Assembly: GCA_020796225.1 (NCBI GenBank)
Contig: CM036753.1
Span: forward strand, 69,121,865 to 69,185,864
DNA: 64,000 nucleotides
Reading direction: 5' to 3'
Source: Arion vulgaris
Lineage: Eukaryota; Mollusca; Gastropoda; Stylommatophora; Arionidae
The position numbers and the translations under genes were made by a program. Below are positions 31,775 through 43,892 of the stretch, piece by piece (position 1 is the first letter of the stretch; each line of letters begins with the position of its first letter). The notes beneath the pieces were generated by a model. That model was not told the origin of the DNA and ran no database searches. It worked only from the letters and a program-made list of their open reading frames with translations.

Positions 31775-32022
31775 CCAGAGTGGTTACCGTAACCCACATT
31801 TGGGGCGTAAAGAATAGAACCACTGTTACCTGCCACGCATGTCGTAAGAGGTAACTAATGAGGTTTGGATGAAATCGGATGCACGTGTCCTAAACGTGTA
31901 GAAGTCTATGCATTTAGGGGCCTACCAAACCAATGTGCAACGTATACACGTTCTTGGTAAAAAATCAAACATATCACAAAGAGTGATTAAAATTGGTCGT
32001 AAAGAACGAACACAAGAAGAAG
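31775..32022 (+). mobile_element. Core-SINE type I copy
   Basis: GAGTGGTTACCGTAACCC, AAAGAATAGAACCACTG, core CATGTCGTAAGAGGTAACTA, ACGTGTCCTAAACGTGTAG, CCTACCAAACCAATGTGCAA and the AAATTGGTCGTAAAGAACG, GAAGAAGAAG end. Confidence 0.87.
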
Positions 32023-32245
32023 AAGATCATCACCTTAATCATCATCAACATCACCATCATATTGAATACAGAAAAGCATAATGAATTATATGTGAATATA
32101 CAATTGATTACAAAACAACATAATGGTGATAGTTGAAAGAAAAAAGGGTTTCAATTATATAAATGACAAGCGCCTACAAAAAAAGATAATTATACCTTCT
32201 TGGGTAATCCATTGATTGCATCCGACTCTTTTTTTGATCTTACTC

Positions 32246-33183
32246 ACACAACTCTGTAAGACAAGTGGTGAGCTTCTGACATCAACACAACTCTGTAAGA
32301 CAAGTGGTGAGCTTCTGACATCAACACAACTCTGTAAGACAAGTGGTGAGCTTCTGACATCAACACAACTCTGTAAGACAAGTGGTGAGCTTCTGGTATC
32401 AACACAACTCTGTAAGACAAGTGGTGAGCTTCTGACATCAACACAACTCTGTAAGACAAGTGGTGAGCTTCTGACATCAACACAACTCTGTAAGACAAGT
32501 GGTGAGCTTCTGGTATCAACACAACTCTGTAAGACAAGTGGTGAGCTTCTGACATCAACACAACTCTGTAAGACAAGTGGTGAGCTTCTGACATCAACAC
32601 AACTCTGTAAGACAAGTGGTGAGCTTCTGACATCAACACAACTCTGTAAGACAAGTGGTGAGCTTCTGACATCAACACAACTCTGTAAGACAAGTGGTGA
32701 GCTTCTGACATCAACACAACTCTGTAAGACAAGTGGTGAGCTTCTGACATCAACACAACTCTGTAAGACAAGTGGTGAGCTTCTGACATCAACACAACTC
32801 TGTAAGACAAGTGGTGAGCTTCTGACATCAACACAACTCTGTAAGACAAGTGGTGAGCTTCTGGTATCAACACAACTTTGTAAGACAAGTGGTGAGCATC
32901 TGACATCAACACAACTCTGTAAGACAAGTGGTGAGCTTCTGACATCAACACAACTCTGTAAGACAAGTGGTGAGCTTCTGACATCAACACAACTCTGTAA
33001 GACAAGTGGTGAGCTTCTGACATCAACACAACTCTGTAAGACAAGTGGTGAGCTTCTGACATCAACACAACTCTGTAAGACAAGTGGTGAGCATCTGACA
33101 TCAACACAACTCTGTAAGACAAGTGGTGAGCTTCTGACATCAACACAACTCTGTAAGACAAGTGGTGAGCATCTGACATCAAA
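32246..33183. repeat. 39-bp minisatellite, 24 copies
   Basis: Unit ACACAACTCTGTAAGACAAG plus TGGTGAGCTTCTGACATCA, extremely uniform. Only a few variants recur (GGTATCA for GACATCA, GAGCATC for GAGCTTC). As 39 is a multiple of three and the unit has no stops in several frames, long open frames appear on both strands; they are artefacts. Confidence 0.98.
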
Positions 33184-33659
33184 ACATGAGACCATCGGAA
33201 TGTACTGGGGGTGAAAATTCTGGATTATGTATGAGCGTGACCTCCGTTAACATACTGCCAGCGGCTCGGGTAAAATTCGCGGAAATCAGCCCACAACTGT
33301 CGCGTGACCTCGCATTCCAGTATTTTTAGATAAAGACAAATTCATTGTAAAAACAACACAGCACACTAAATCAAGGTTATAATATGTTGCAAATTAAGTT
33401 TAACGCTCAGGAATATAAATATTAACATTTTTCATCAATAAATTACCATGGACTCGTATAATTTTGTAAAATTGCAATAAATCGTATAGTGTTCTATCAA
33501 ACACTTATAAAACCACCCCCCCCCCACCCCCATTAAGCAGGAATTTTGGTTTCCCGTCTGAGCTAGTCGGACTGATGTTGTTGGGGGCTACGGTATGAAT
33601 AAGGTAACTATCTTATAGAAATATATGGCGAAACATGTCTTTTAATAAATATGACCAAT
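33184..33659. other. Intronic sequence, no feature recognised
   Basis: Single-copy-looking sequence with a C run near 33517-33533. No splice-bounded hydrophobic frame for the missing TM3 exon was found here. Confidence 0.5.
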
Positions 33660-33905
33660 ACTGTCCCACTATAGCGTGGACAACCGGCCAACAGATCGTC
33701 GTACTGCTGATGCGCAGAGAAAACAAGCTGCGCAAAAAGACAGAACTCACAAGACCCCCATGTCCATATCTGTTCATGTCTGTTTCACCTGTGGTAGGGG
33801 TTTTGTTTCAGGATTAGACTTTACAATTCCCTCCGCGCTCACTGAAGAGGTGCAACAACACACGTCTGAAGCCTTTGTCATCATCGCCTGTGAAGGACTG
33901 ATATA
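33660..33905 (+). pseudogene. LINE-M C-terminal fragment with zinc-finger remnant
   Basis: One frame encodes 'RRTADAQRKQAAQKDRTHKT' and then 'HVCFTCGRGFVSGLDF'. The basic linker followed by a single C2H2-like finger (Cys-x2-Cys, then an altered His part) is a common end of LINE ORF2 proteins. No upstream RT. Confidence 0.5.
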
Positions 33906-34194
33906 ATTATTACGTTTAAGCACGAGAACATTGACAAGGGAAAGACAATAAATACCAGTTTATGGCCAGTTTTACGCCGGAAAAACTTGACCCTTTTATT
34001 TCGTAATATTTTTTTTTTACCTCCGGACGCCTTCATATTGCAATCCATAATGAAATAAGCCAGTATACTAGCTTTGCGTCATCTTAACAAATACTGGGAG
34101 CCATTATATCGGTTCAGAAGGGCGAAGGGGTTAACACATGAAAGTTAAGGGTATGATTTAATACAGACGGAGATACTGATACTACTTCTTACCA

Positions 34195-35310
34195 CTAGTA
34201 TTCATTTTGTAATTACTACTACTACGGCTACTACTACTACTACTACTACCACTACCTCTACCACTACTACTACCACTACCACTTCCACTATTTCTGAAAC
34301 TACTACTACTACTACTACTACTATTACTATTTCTGAAACTACTACTACTACTACTAACTATTCTGCAAACCTACTACTACTACTACTACTACTACTATTG
34401 ACTACTACTACTTACTATTTCTGAACTACTCTACTACTACTACTACTTCTATCTACTACCTACACTGCTACTACTAATATTCTGAACTACTACTACTACT
34501 ATTACTATTTCTGAACTACTACTACTACTACTACTACTACACTCTCACTACCTACACTACTACTATTTCTGAAACTACTACTACTACTACTACTACTTCC
34601 CACTCTATTCTGACTACTACACTACTACTACTCTACACTGCTACTCACTACTCTACATGACTACTACTGCTACTGCTCTGCTGCTACTGCTACTGCTCTA
34701 CTGCTGCTGACTGCTACCTGCACTGCGCACTACTACTCACTATTGACTACTACTGCTACTACTTATTCTGACTACTACTACTACTGCTATTTCTACACTA
34801 CTATCTACTCTACCACTACTACTACCACTCCACTACCACTATTTCTACAAGCACTACTATTACTACTATGACTGCTACTACATGACTACTCTATACTGCT
34901 CTGCTACTGCTGCCATTCTGCTACTGCTGCTCTACTACTATTTCTACAATTACTACTATTCTACACTGCTGCTGCTACTACTACTACTATTACTACTACT
35001 ACCACTGCTAATTTGACTATACTATATTTCTATTACTACTACTACACTGCAACTACCAGTGACTACCACGGATAAATCACTACTATTGATACACAACAAC
35101 AACTACTACTACTGCTACTACAATTACTGTTACAACAACAACAAAATACACAACTGATACTATTACTACTACAACTGCTACTATGTTACATACTCTGCTA
35201 CTAGTACTACTAGTGACACTGCTAATGTGGCACTACAACTGACTCACAACAACAAAGACTACTGTTCTCTACTACATTACTTTACAACAACACAAAGAAC
35301 AAAGACTACT
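34195..35310. repeat. Degenerate CTA/CTG triplet tract
   Basis: About 1.1 kb of ACTACTACT with frequent one-base losses, interrupted by TTTCTGAAACTACTA phrases and CTGCTACTG stretches. At 35085-35300 it grades into AACAACAACA. The many irregular indels may be real decay or consensus error in a hard-to-read repeat. Confidence 0.9.
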
Positions 35311-35517
35311 ACTACTATTGCTACTATTACGTGATGTTTCACTATTCAGTATCATCATTCGTAGTAATACTGGCAGACTCAAATCGCGGTACTCATGTTC
35401 GTCTTACACGTGCCAAGCCAAAACAATATTTCCATGGATACATTCAGCAAGCATCACGATACTGCGTCAGACAGCTTTATGTCAATCAGATGTAGTATTC
35501 TTTAACATTTTTTTCTT

Positions 35518-35690
35518 CGATCCAGAAGCATTTGAGCTTTCAGCTCGGTGCTATGGACATTTTAACCCTTCGGTTCGGTGCCACGAACACTGTAAATCTG
35601 GAGAACCTGCGGCTTTTCTGCCAGCCCGCGAAATTGAACCGTACTCACAGGCGGACTTGTCACCCGTCGTCCAATACGCTACGAACACTC
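35518..35690 (-). mobile_element. tRNA-SINE 3 copy
   Basis: Minus strand: head with CGTAGCGTATTGGACGACGG, B-box-like GGTTCAATTTC, then GGCAGAAAAGCCGCAGG and GGCACCGAACCGAAGGGTTA. Confidence 0.85.
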
Positions 35691-35879
35691 TGGATGGCAG
35701 CTGTCTTTAACAGTAAGGAACTTGTATTTTAACTCATTCTATACCATTAACCACCATGGTGGGGAAATTTATGCCAATCACGCTACTATAGTAAATTTTC
35801 ACATAATGCACTTTCTTTTGATTTACACTAAACTTGTATCAACATAATTTCCATGCCTACTTTGTGTTATCAGAGCCAA

Positions 35880-36280
35880 ACATGGACAATGAGCAAAAAA
35901 AAATACTACACATGAAATGCGGTGCCTAAGAAAAGTTACCAACAACACCAGAAAAGACTGAGTCGCCAACATCAGCATTAGAAAGAAAGTAGGCACATAA
36001 CCTTGCTCAAATTACATTGAGAAACGAAGAATGAATTTGGCTTGCCACTTAATAAGAATGTATCAAAATGCCACAGTATACAGTCTTCTACAACAGAACA
36101 TCAGGATAGAATGCGAGAGGATGACCACGAAAAAATTGATTGGATAACATAGCAGAAGCCTGTCAAAAAGCAAAAATAACTATCTCCCAAGCCACCAGAA
36201 CAGCGCACGACTAAAATAGAAAACCAGCACACTTGGCAACAACCCGGTAGCAGTATGACGACAAAAGAAGAAGGAGCAGA
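35880..36280 (+). mobile_element. LINE-E 3' end
   Basis: Broken frame with a 'RKVTNNTRKD.VANINIRKKV' type segment, then AGCCACCAGAACAGCGCACG, GGCAACAACCCGGTAGCAGT and GACGACAAAAGAAGAAG. The same end is at 57640-57765. Confidence 0.7.
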
Positions 36281-36799
36281 CTAAACCTGCTAATTATTTT
36301 AGCTTTGCTAAACTGTTTATATATATATACATATATATTTGTGTTTTTGTGCAGTGAACAAAATAGCAATCAAATCCTTTTTAATAGAAATGCATTGAAT
36401 ATCAAAACTTCTTAGATTTTAAATATGTTGTTATTTTTCCGATCAAAATCCATATTTACAACTTCGCTAAAGAAGTCTGAAGTCATTAAATGATAAGAGC
36501 ATTGTGCAAATAACTTGATGAAACAAATGACAAAACAGCTGTTAATAAATTTCATGATAACTGTGTGAAGCATATGTTGAAACATGATTAGAGCAAATGT
36601 GAACATTCTTGGACTATTGAGCGCAACCACTCAAACAACAAGATATATATATATATATATACACGTATATATATCAGAAATGAAGATCGGAAACAAAGAG
36701 CAGAATAGGCCAGACCAAATCAGCGTTCCAGAAATTGAGATGCATTATATACAACAATTCACTGTCAATTGAAGTCAGAATGAGAGTTATTCAGTGCTA

Positions 36800-37230
36800 C
36801 ATTTAGAGCCAATGCTCACATACGGATGTGAGTCGTGGACAGTAAACACACAGATAGAACATTCTCTAGAGGACACAGAGATGTGGTTCAGAAGAATAAT
36901 GAGAACGTAAAGGACTGCTAAAATGACAGATGTGGAGGTGTTGAATAAGGCCAAGACACAGAGAAAGCTTATTAATATGATAAAGAGGCAATCATCATTT
37001 TTTGAACATGTGATTAGAAGGGGAGGTTTATAACGCATTGTGACAATCGATAAAATCTAGGGGAGACGAGACAGTGGAAGACAGAGAGCGAAATTTGTTG
37101 ATAGCCTGACTTCATGGAACGGAAGGGCGTCAACATCTGAGATGATAGCAAACACCAGAGACATAGATTTGTGGAGATCCATGTTCGGACCAGCCGGCAA
37201 GGCACCTGATGATGACGATGATATATGTAT
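36800..37230 (+). mobile_element. LINE-B 3' end
   Basis: Encodes 'LTYGCESWTVNTQIEHSLED' and 'TEMWFRRIMRT' before stops appear, then the shared 3' region and GGCACCTGATGATGACGATG. Best plus-strand example of LINE-B. Confidence 0.85.
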
Positions 37231-37279
37231 AATATACTATATGCGCTTGAGAACTGATAGAAGAGTTATATACATAATA

Positions 37280-37332
<53 letters not shown>
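37280..37332. repeat. (TA)n microsatellite
   Basis: Uninterrupted TA run of about 50 bp. Confidence 0.98.
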
Positions 37333-37333
<1 letters not shown>

Positions 37334-37600
37334 TTTATAGATTACATCAATCTTTTGCCAATGTAAAATATAAAAAAGTTACCAACATGCTATATAGGTT
37401 AAATAAAGTCGGCAAAATCTATACATAATGTTTTAAAAAGCCAATAAAATCCAACATGTATTGACAACAAACAGCAGAAAAGCATGTAGGCAATCGAATA
37501 GGAAACACAATCTGTTCAAACAAAGAGTTATATAAGGATGTGTACTGTGTAATATTACCTGATGTGTTCCCCTTGTACAGTGAACACATTGTAATGTCAC

Positions 37601-38432
37601 TATAAGTCAGGCCAAGAACTGCAGTGAGGGGAGTGTCAGGTCAAGAACTGCAGTGAGGGGAGTGTCAGGTCAAGAACTGCAGTGAGGGGAGTGTCAGGTC
37701 AAGAACTGCAGTGAGGGGAGTGTCAGGTCAAGAACTGCAGTGAGGGGAGTGTCAGGTCAAGAACTGCAGTGAGGGGAGTGTCAGGTCAAGAACTGCAGTG
37801 AGGGAGGTGTCAGGTCAAGAACTGCAGTGAGGGAGTGTCAGGTCAAGAACTGCAGTGAGGGGAGTGTCAGGTCAAGAACTGCAGTGAGGAAGTGTCAGGT
37901 CAAGAACTGCAGTGAGGGAGTGTCAGGTCAAGAACTGCAGTGAGGGAGTGTCAGGTCAAGAACTGCAGTGAGGGGAGTGTCAGGTCAAGAACTGCAGTGA
38001 GGGGAGTGTCAGGTCAAGAACTGCAGTGAGGGGAGTGTCAGGTCAAGAACTGCAGTGAGGGGAGTGGCAGGTCAAGAACTGCAGTGAGGGGAGTGTCAGG
38101 TCAAGAACTGCAGTGAGGGGAGTGTCAGGTCAAGAACTGCAGTGAGGGGAGTGGCAGGTCAAGAACTGCAGTGAGGGGAGTGTCAGGTCAAGAACTGCAG
38201 TGAGGGGAGTGTCAGGTCAAGAACTGCAGTGAGGGGAGTGGCAGGTCAAGAACTGCAGTGAGGGGAGTGTCAGGTCAAGAACTGCAGTGAGGGGAGTGGC
38301 AGTCAAGAATCAGTAGGAATGTCAGGTCAAGAACTGCAGTGAGGTGTACAGGACCAGAACTGCAGTAGAAGGGCAGGCCAAGAACTGCAGTGAGGGAGTG
38401 TCAGGTCAAGAACTGCAGTGAGGGAGTGTCAG
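37601..38432. repeat. 29-bp minisatellite, about 28 copies
   Basis: Unit AGGTCAAGAACTGCAGTGAG plus GGGAGTGTC, each with a PstI site (CTGCAG). Some units have one G less; the last few are scrambled. Confidence 0.97.
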
Positions 38433-38609
38433 GGATAGAAAACAAAAAGCTAAATATATTTTGGGACCCCCTCTTAAAAGCAAAATGTGAGAAGGATCTG
38501 ACAAAAATAATTTATATTGTAGGAGACAATAGTGAGAATGAAGGTCTTAGTTCAAATAACAATATGTGAAAAAAAATGATCTCAAATTAATCATTGATAT
38601 TGTTTAGTT

Positions 38610-38705
38610 TAGTTTAGTCGTCGGATCACCATCATTGCACGTCGAACAAATTAGTCCATAAGTACTCCGATCTCTCCCTCAGTATGTCCATCAGCGTGTG
38701 GCGAC
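38610..38705 (-). mobile_element. tRNA-SINE 4 3' fragment
   Basis: Minus strand GAGAGATCGGAGTACTTATG and GTGCAATGATGGTGATCC match the 3' end of the copies at 54780 and 60600. Confidence 0.5.
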
Positions 38706-38954
38706 TAACGACACCGGTTCTTTGTTGGTTTACAATTCTTCTTTGTCTGCCAGCATAGCGTTCTTGTCGAGCTACACCACACTTAACTTTGAGTTCTTGC
38801 AGTCTGGTTAGTGTTGTGGATTCGCCGCTATTACGTGAATCATGTACACGTCCTCTCCCCTTAAAGAATTTATAATATCAGCCTGGTTCATTGATATTGT
38901 AAAATCTAAAACAGAAGCGAGTGAAGGTCTCAGCTCTAAGTGGACAAAAGACGT

Positions 38955-39180
38955 GATTGATTGATTTATTGATAAGACTATCATCATTGCACTGTGGTGA
39001 GTAACCATGTGTTCTCCGATCTGTTTCTTACACATTACGATCTCAGCGGCAGTGCATGAACTCCTTAGCACTAACAAGAGTCCCCGATGCAATTTAGAAG
39101 ATTGGGAAAATATTCGTAGGAATTTGATTTTTTCATGTTTACTACTAAATAATTTTGTAAGTTCTCGATTCAAGAAGTGA
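38955..39180 (-). mobile_element. tRNA-SINE 4 copy, 3' half
   Basis: Minus strand: ATTTTCCCAATCTTCTAAAT, GCATCGGGGACTCTTG, GAGATCGTAATGTG, AACAGATCGGAGAACACATG and GTGCAATGATGATAG. Confidence 0.7.
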
Positions 39181-39284
39181 CAAGAGATTGGAACAGATCA
39201 TTTTGTCTGTTGAAAAAACAATGATGACCAAAATATTTGTCTAAATACAAAAGAAATAACAGTATGCCCACTGACTTCTTCTTC

Positions 39285-39535
39285 TTCTTTGCGTTCGTTC
39301 TTTACGACCAATTTTAGTCACTCTTTGTGATATGTTTGATCTTTGCCAAGAACGTGTATACGTTACACATTGGTTTGGTAGGCCCCTAAACGCATAGACT
39401 TCTACACGTTTAGGACATGTGCATTCGATTTCAGCCAAACCTCCTTAATCGCCTCTTACGACATGTGTGACAGGTAACAGTGGTTCTATTCTTTACACCC
39501 CAAATTTGGGCCCGGTAACCACTCGGGCGTTGCTC
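39285..39535 (-). mobile_element. Core-SINE type I copy
   Basis: Minus strand with CGAGTGGTTACCGGGCCC, CACATGTCGTAAGAGGCGAT, CCTACCAAACCAATGTG and the GGTCGTAAAGAACGAACGC, AAAGAAGAAG end. Confidence 0.87.
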
Positions 39536-39744
39536 CACTTTGCCCACTGACAAAGCACAACTTTTCGCTAGACTATATTTTATTTCTTCTTTGTCTGTAG
39601 ACTTGATGCTCTTGGAAAAATATGTTCTACATTTTGTGGGTTCTGTCCGCAAGTATGAAGCTGTTCATAATATGTTATTGAAACCTCAATTCTGTGGCTG
39701 CAATTTATTACCTTAATTTATATATTGTTTGTCGAGTCTCTGTG

Positions 39745-39955
39745 ACAAAGTGGTTAAACTGCTTGCCTTGCGTTCTGGAGGTCATTCGGTTCTTGATGGC
39801 ATTTTGTCCTCGAAGATTCCTTATATTTGTTGCAGGAACTACGGAGCTCTTGCTTTGTGCAACACTCTCGGCACACGGCGTGCCATTTTTGTAGAGAATG
39901 ACCGAGCCATATGGAAAAACCCGGAGCAATGAGGTCAATTTTCCGCCTTTAGACC
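39745..39955 (+). mobile_element. tRNA-SINE 1 copy
   Basis: GACAAAGTGGTTAAACTGC (A-box region), TGTTGCAGGAACTACGGAGC, GGCGTGCCATTTTTGTAGAG, and AACCCGGAGCAATGAGGTC. The B box is degraded. Confidence 0.75.
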
Positions 39956-40489
39956 ACCTTTCTATCATTTTTATACTGCATGATTGGTTTCTTAATAAAA
40001 TGGATGGGTTTGTTTTCTTCATTTCGTTCTTGTTTATGCTGTATTAGCAACAAGAAAATCAGTCTTCTTGTTTGAGTTAATTTATAATTGTAACTATTAT
40101 TTACTTCTCCTTATCTTTCATTCCCCCCACTCCCACCAACGTTTGTATTACATTATAATTTACGAACTAAACAAATTCAAAGAATACATTTTTGGGGAAT
40201 AATAATTATGAGTGCAAAAGATTCCCAATTCCAACATTACTCTCACATCCTCACCCTCTCTTTCTCTCTTTGCTTCTTTGCTTGCATACACGCACGTACA
40301 TACAAATGAAAAGAAGAAAAAGAAGAGACGGAGTGAGAGAGCAGAGAGAAAGTACATTTGACAACAACTTGTCTCCATTTATTTTGAAAATACAGTTGAT
40401 ATATTGCTGAAATGAATGAATCCCCAAAAAGTTTACACAATGTTCAAGTTAAATCTTTCTCTCTTATCAGCCGGTATAATAATAATAAT

Positions 40490-40800
40490 TCCTCTCGTAC
40501 CGTTATACGTTACAGATGGCCTGCAAGCATTTTCTCCATACCGTTATATCCTGGACAACTTGCTCAATCTCCTCCATGAAACTGAGACCAATATTTCTTG
40601 ACTCTCAGCAAAGTTCGTTTCAAGGTCTCCTTAGGTCGTCCTCTCTTTCTTGAACCCCTTGCATTCCACTTCAATGCCTGCTTTGATATTCGTTGATCAT
40701 TTTTCTCAAGGTATGCCCAACATATCTTTATCTTCTCCTTCTTATAACAGTTGTCACTAGTGGTTGACCAGACATTTCTCTGATTTCATCACTTTTCCTG
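40490..40800 (-). mobile_element. LINE-A 3' end
   Basis: Starts with the ATT-triplet tail complement and follows the 10030 copy through 'RKRGRPKETLK' coding to 'MSG'. Several indels. Confidence 0.8.
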
Positions 40801-41053
40801 AAATACTGGCTCCCAAAAATATTTTTAATAACGCAAAGCCAGTATACTGACTAATAGATTATATAGGATGTTCAAGATAAAAGTAGCCTGATTATATACA
40901 TTGCAATAGAAGTGCGTCCAGAGGTAAACAATAATTACGGAATGAAAGAGTTAAATATTGGATACCATTATTTCAGTACTTGTTCTTGAAGTGCACATGG
41001 TGAATGTTGTAGGTATTAGCAAATAAAGATGTACATACCACTTTATCTAACAG

Positions 41054-41188
41054 CTCAACTGTTGTGGTGTCAGTGACAACGATCAAGGATTCATGGACTG
41101 GAACGAAAACATTTACTTCAATTGCTCCAACGACAACCAAAGTCCGGAAAGATGTTTTGTCCCTTACTCGTGTTGTAAGCGAGTTACG
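41054..41188 (+). CDS. TSPAN33-like: Tetraspanin exon: CCG motif and central large loop
   Basis: 45 codons after the acceptor TATCTAACAG, ending ACG|GTAAGT. It encodes 'LNCCGVSDNDQGFMDWNENI', then 'YFNCSNDNQSPERCFVPYSC' and 'CKRVT'. The CCG triplet is the tetraspanin hallmark. The Asp-Trp before 'NIYFNC', the Arg-Cys and the 'VP.SCC' pair are the TspanC8 pattern, with six of the eight loop cysteines in this exon. Asn-Cys-Ser is a glycosylation sequon kept in relatives. An in-frame TAA at 41048-41050 shows that the exon cannot start earlier. Phase 0 at both ends. Confidence 0.95.
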
Positions 41189-41559
41189 GTAAGTATCACC
41201 ATTTACCATGTTCTTTACTATCGTTAACAAGGTTCTGCATAATCTTTTATTAACTCTAACAATTCGTCACGCCATATGACAAACTTACTGTAGTATAAAT
41301 TTTTTCGACAAGTTCTCACACGAGCCAAATACTTATTTCCCTATACACTTCATGTTTGACTTGAAAAACAAACTCGCATATTCCAATATACTTTATGTTT
41401 GACTTGAAAAACGTCGCATATTCCAATATACTTTATGGTAGGAAAACGTGTTCTCTTATTTCTTTTAACCTGACTGAAAAACTGTCCTTTCTGCCCGTAG
41501 TATCGTTTTTTAGGGCTGTGTAGGACAAGGTGGGAGAGCCTGAGAAAGTTAATGACTGC
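41189..41559. other. Intronic sequence with one ~45-bp local duplication
   Basis: ATATACTTTATGTTTGACTTG-type sequence occurs twice in tandem around 41345-41435. Nothing else recognised. Confidence 0.6.
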
Positions 41560-41725
41560 ATGGCTAGTGCAGTCGCCGCGAAGCTGTTACGGTTAGAATT
41601 TTTCACTTATGCCCACACCAGAAAAAATATTTGCCGTACCGTGAACTGAACACGGGTCTGCTGCATGAGAGCTGCGCTCTAATTCTTCAGTCAAACGCTC
41701 CCCGCTGGGCAGACTGACTAGCTGA
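41560..41725 (-). mobile_element. tRNA-like SINE head, family not matched
   Basis: Minus strand: CAGCGGGGAGCGTTTGACTG, GAGCTCTCATGCAGC-type middle, then GTGTTCAGTTCACGG in the B-box position. No second copy was found in the window. Confidence 0.45.
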
Positions 41726-42074
41726 ACCAAAGGTAAAAAATGTAAACAATACTAGTTCACTGTAGATAAGAAAGATAAATTACCAAGAACCTTGACGCTT
41801 GCATTTCAAGCACATACAGAATATTCATGCTAAATGGGTTCTGCCTCGTTTGGTTTATCGTAGAGTATCCTTTACGGGCATCTGACGTATGAGAAGAAGC
41901 ACATCGAAAGAGAACGTAATATAAAGATAAGAACACAAAGCACATCGGAAAAGAAAGTAACGTATAAAAAGAAGAACACAAGAAAGGAAGGAAACATAAC
42001 CTAAAGACATATAAATAGAACAAAGTAGATAAGGAATGTAAAGAATATAAACCAACACAACTAGGGCTAGATTG

Positions 42075-42215
42075 ACAAGCTACCTGACGAACTACCTACA
42101 CTTTACAGAGCTACACTACTGTGCTAGTGAGCCACCTAATGTGCTACCGAGTCACCTACGGTGCTACCAAGACACTAATGTGCTCCGAGCCACCTACTGT
42201 GCTACCGAGGCATAT
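42075..42215. repeat. Short degenerate ~24-bp tandem repeat
   Basis: Phrases such as GTGCTACCGAGCCACCTAC recur five or six times with losses. Confidence 0.75.
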
Positions 42216-42289
42216 AAACGAACACAACTGACAATAGAAAACCCCAATTTAAAATACTCGTACGAAGGGAAAGAACTATGAAAAGAACG

Positions 42290-42930
42290 CTTGTTATTAT
42301 CTATACTAATTTACTCTCTTTAATGTGAAAATCGTCGACAACTTTGAATACCTTTGGGCATTGCTGGCAAATTACGGAAATACTATAAAAGAAATTAAAA
42401 GAGGGATGAGCATTGCTTTGCAAAAACTAAAAGAGCTAACTAACCTATGGAAGGGAACTGACATAAGAACAAAAATTAAGTGTTTAAGAGCCTGAGATTT
42501 TCACCTGACAACATATGGTTGTGAGATATGAACCTTTGACAAAGCGGCGGAGAAGATCATTAATGCCTTTGAATGCAAATGCTACAGAAGTGTACTTAGA
42601 ATATAATGGACAGAGAAAAGAACAAATGCTTCTGTTCTGCAGCAGCTTGATATTCGAGAGAGTTGGCTATTAAAGAGCATAACATCAAGGAAAATTAACT
42701 ATTTCGGACACATCAAACGACATGAGTGCCCAGAGAAGATAATTTTGGAGGGAATAGTGCCTGGAAGAAAAATGGGTGGAAGACTTAGAAGACGATGGGT
42801 GAAAGATGTCATTGACAAGCTGAGAAGGACTTCTGCTGACGGCGGCCAACTTGCACAGAACAGAGAGAGTTTCAGGACTGCTGTCATGGGAGCCAAGTTC
42901 CGGAAGGGACAAGCTACTTGATGATGATGA
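42290..42930 (+). mobile_element. LINE-F reverse transcriptase C-terminal part and 3' end
   Basis: Stops interrupt a frame that encodes 'VKIVDNFEYLWALLANYGNT', 'EIKRGMSIALQKLKEL', 'ECKCYRSVLRI', 'SITSRKINYFGHIKRHE' and 'GRRLRRRWVKDVIDKLRRTS', then the GAT-triplet tail. Most complete LINE-F in the window. Confidence 0.85.
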
Positions 42931-43059
42931 TAAATGGGAAACTTTGCTACCATTACTTGTGTCGAGCAAATGGATCTAATACAATGGACATACGAAAAGA
43001 AAATGCACTGCATCTATCTGTTTTTTTTGGGTGTCCTTCTCTGCTCTTTTGCCGTTAGA

Positions 43060-43312
43060 CGTAGCAGGTTAAACTGATGATCGGTTTCGAGATAGTGACT
43101 CTCGGTTGCTTGATATGCTGTGGTATTGTGAAGTTTAAGATGTCTGTAACTCCATCAACCCATCTTTTTCTTGGTTTGCCCCTTCCTTTTGATGATTTCA
43201 TTTTCAGGTTGTACGCTCTTGCAACTGGTGTATTAGGGTTCATTCTCACAAAGTGGCCAAACCTTTTAGTCTCTTTTTTCAATGAATCTAACAGCAGGTG
43301 TTTATTGCTGTA
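43060..43312 (-). mobile_element. LINE-G C-terminal fragment
   Basis: Minus-strand frame 'KKETKRFGHFVRMNPNTPVA' then 'KGRGKPRKRWVDGVTDIL', a LINE C-terminus of its own type. Confidence 0.75.
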
Positions 43313-43504
43313 AGTAATTGAGATAATTTCATTATCATAATGTTATCTCAATTTTTTTCCATAACTAGAAATTGTGTGCGAATTTTGTATATAAATGTCT
43401 GTTGGCCTACGATATAAAAAAGGCTCGATCTTAGTTTGAGATGTGCGTGCCTCTGCTTAAAGAAGCTTTAATCCCCTACTCAAGAAACAAACATACAAGA
43501 AGTG

Positions 43505-43828
43505 AGATAAGTTGACATTCTCAGTAATGTTGACATTCTACAGAATATGTTGACATTTTAAGCAATATGTTGACATTCTACTAAAATGTTGACATTCTAC
43601 AGCAATATGTTGACATCTCTACAACAATATGTTGACATTCTACAGAATATGTTGACATTCTACAGCAATATGTTGACATTTACAGCAATATGTTGACATT
43701 CTACAACAATATGTTGACATTCTACAGCAATATGTTGACATTCTACAGCAATATGTTGACATTCTACAGCAATATGTTGACATTCTACAGCAATATGTTG
43801 ACATTCTACAGCAATATGTATTGATCAC
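43505..43828. repeat. 21-bp minisatellite, about 15 copies
   Basis: Unit GTTGACATTCTACAGCAATAT; the first units are shortened, the last six uniform. Confidence 0.96.
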
Positions 43829-43892
43829 TGTTTTATCTTTTGACCTGTGTGCAATAAAGTTCCAAAATTCTCCACATTATTTTCTTTACCAG

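Noticed and set aside
32155..33214. Long open frames on both strands across the 39-bp array
   Set aside because: The unit length is a multiple of three and lacks stops, so openness is automatic. No start context, domain or splice evidence supports a protein.
39560..39740. Candidate TM3 exon after TTCTTCTTTGTCTGTAG at 39600
   Set aside because: In phase 0 the second codon is a stop, and the other frames are neither hydrophobic enough nor bounded by a donor.
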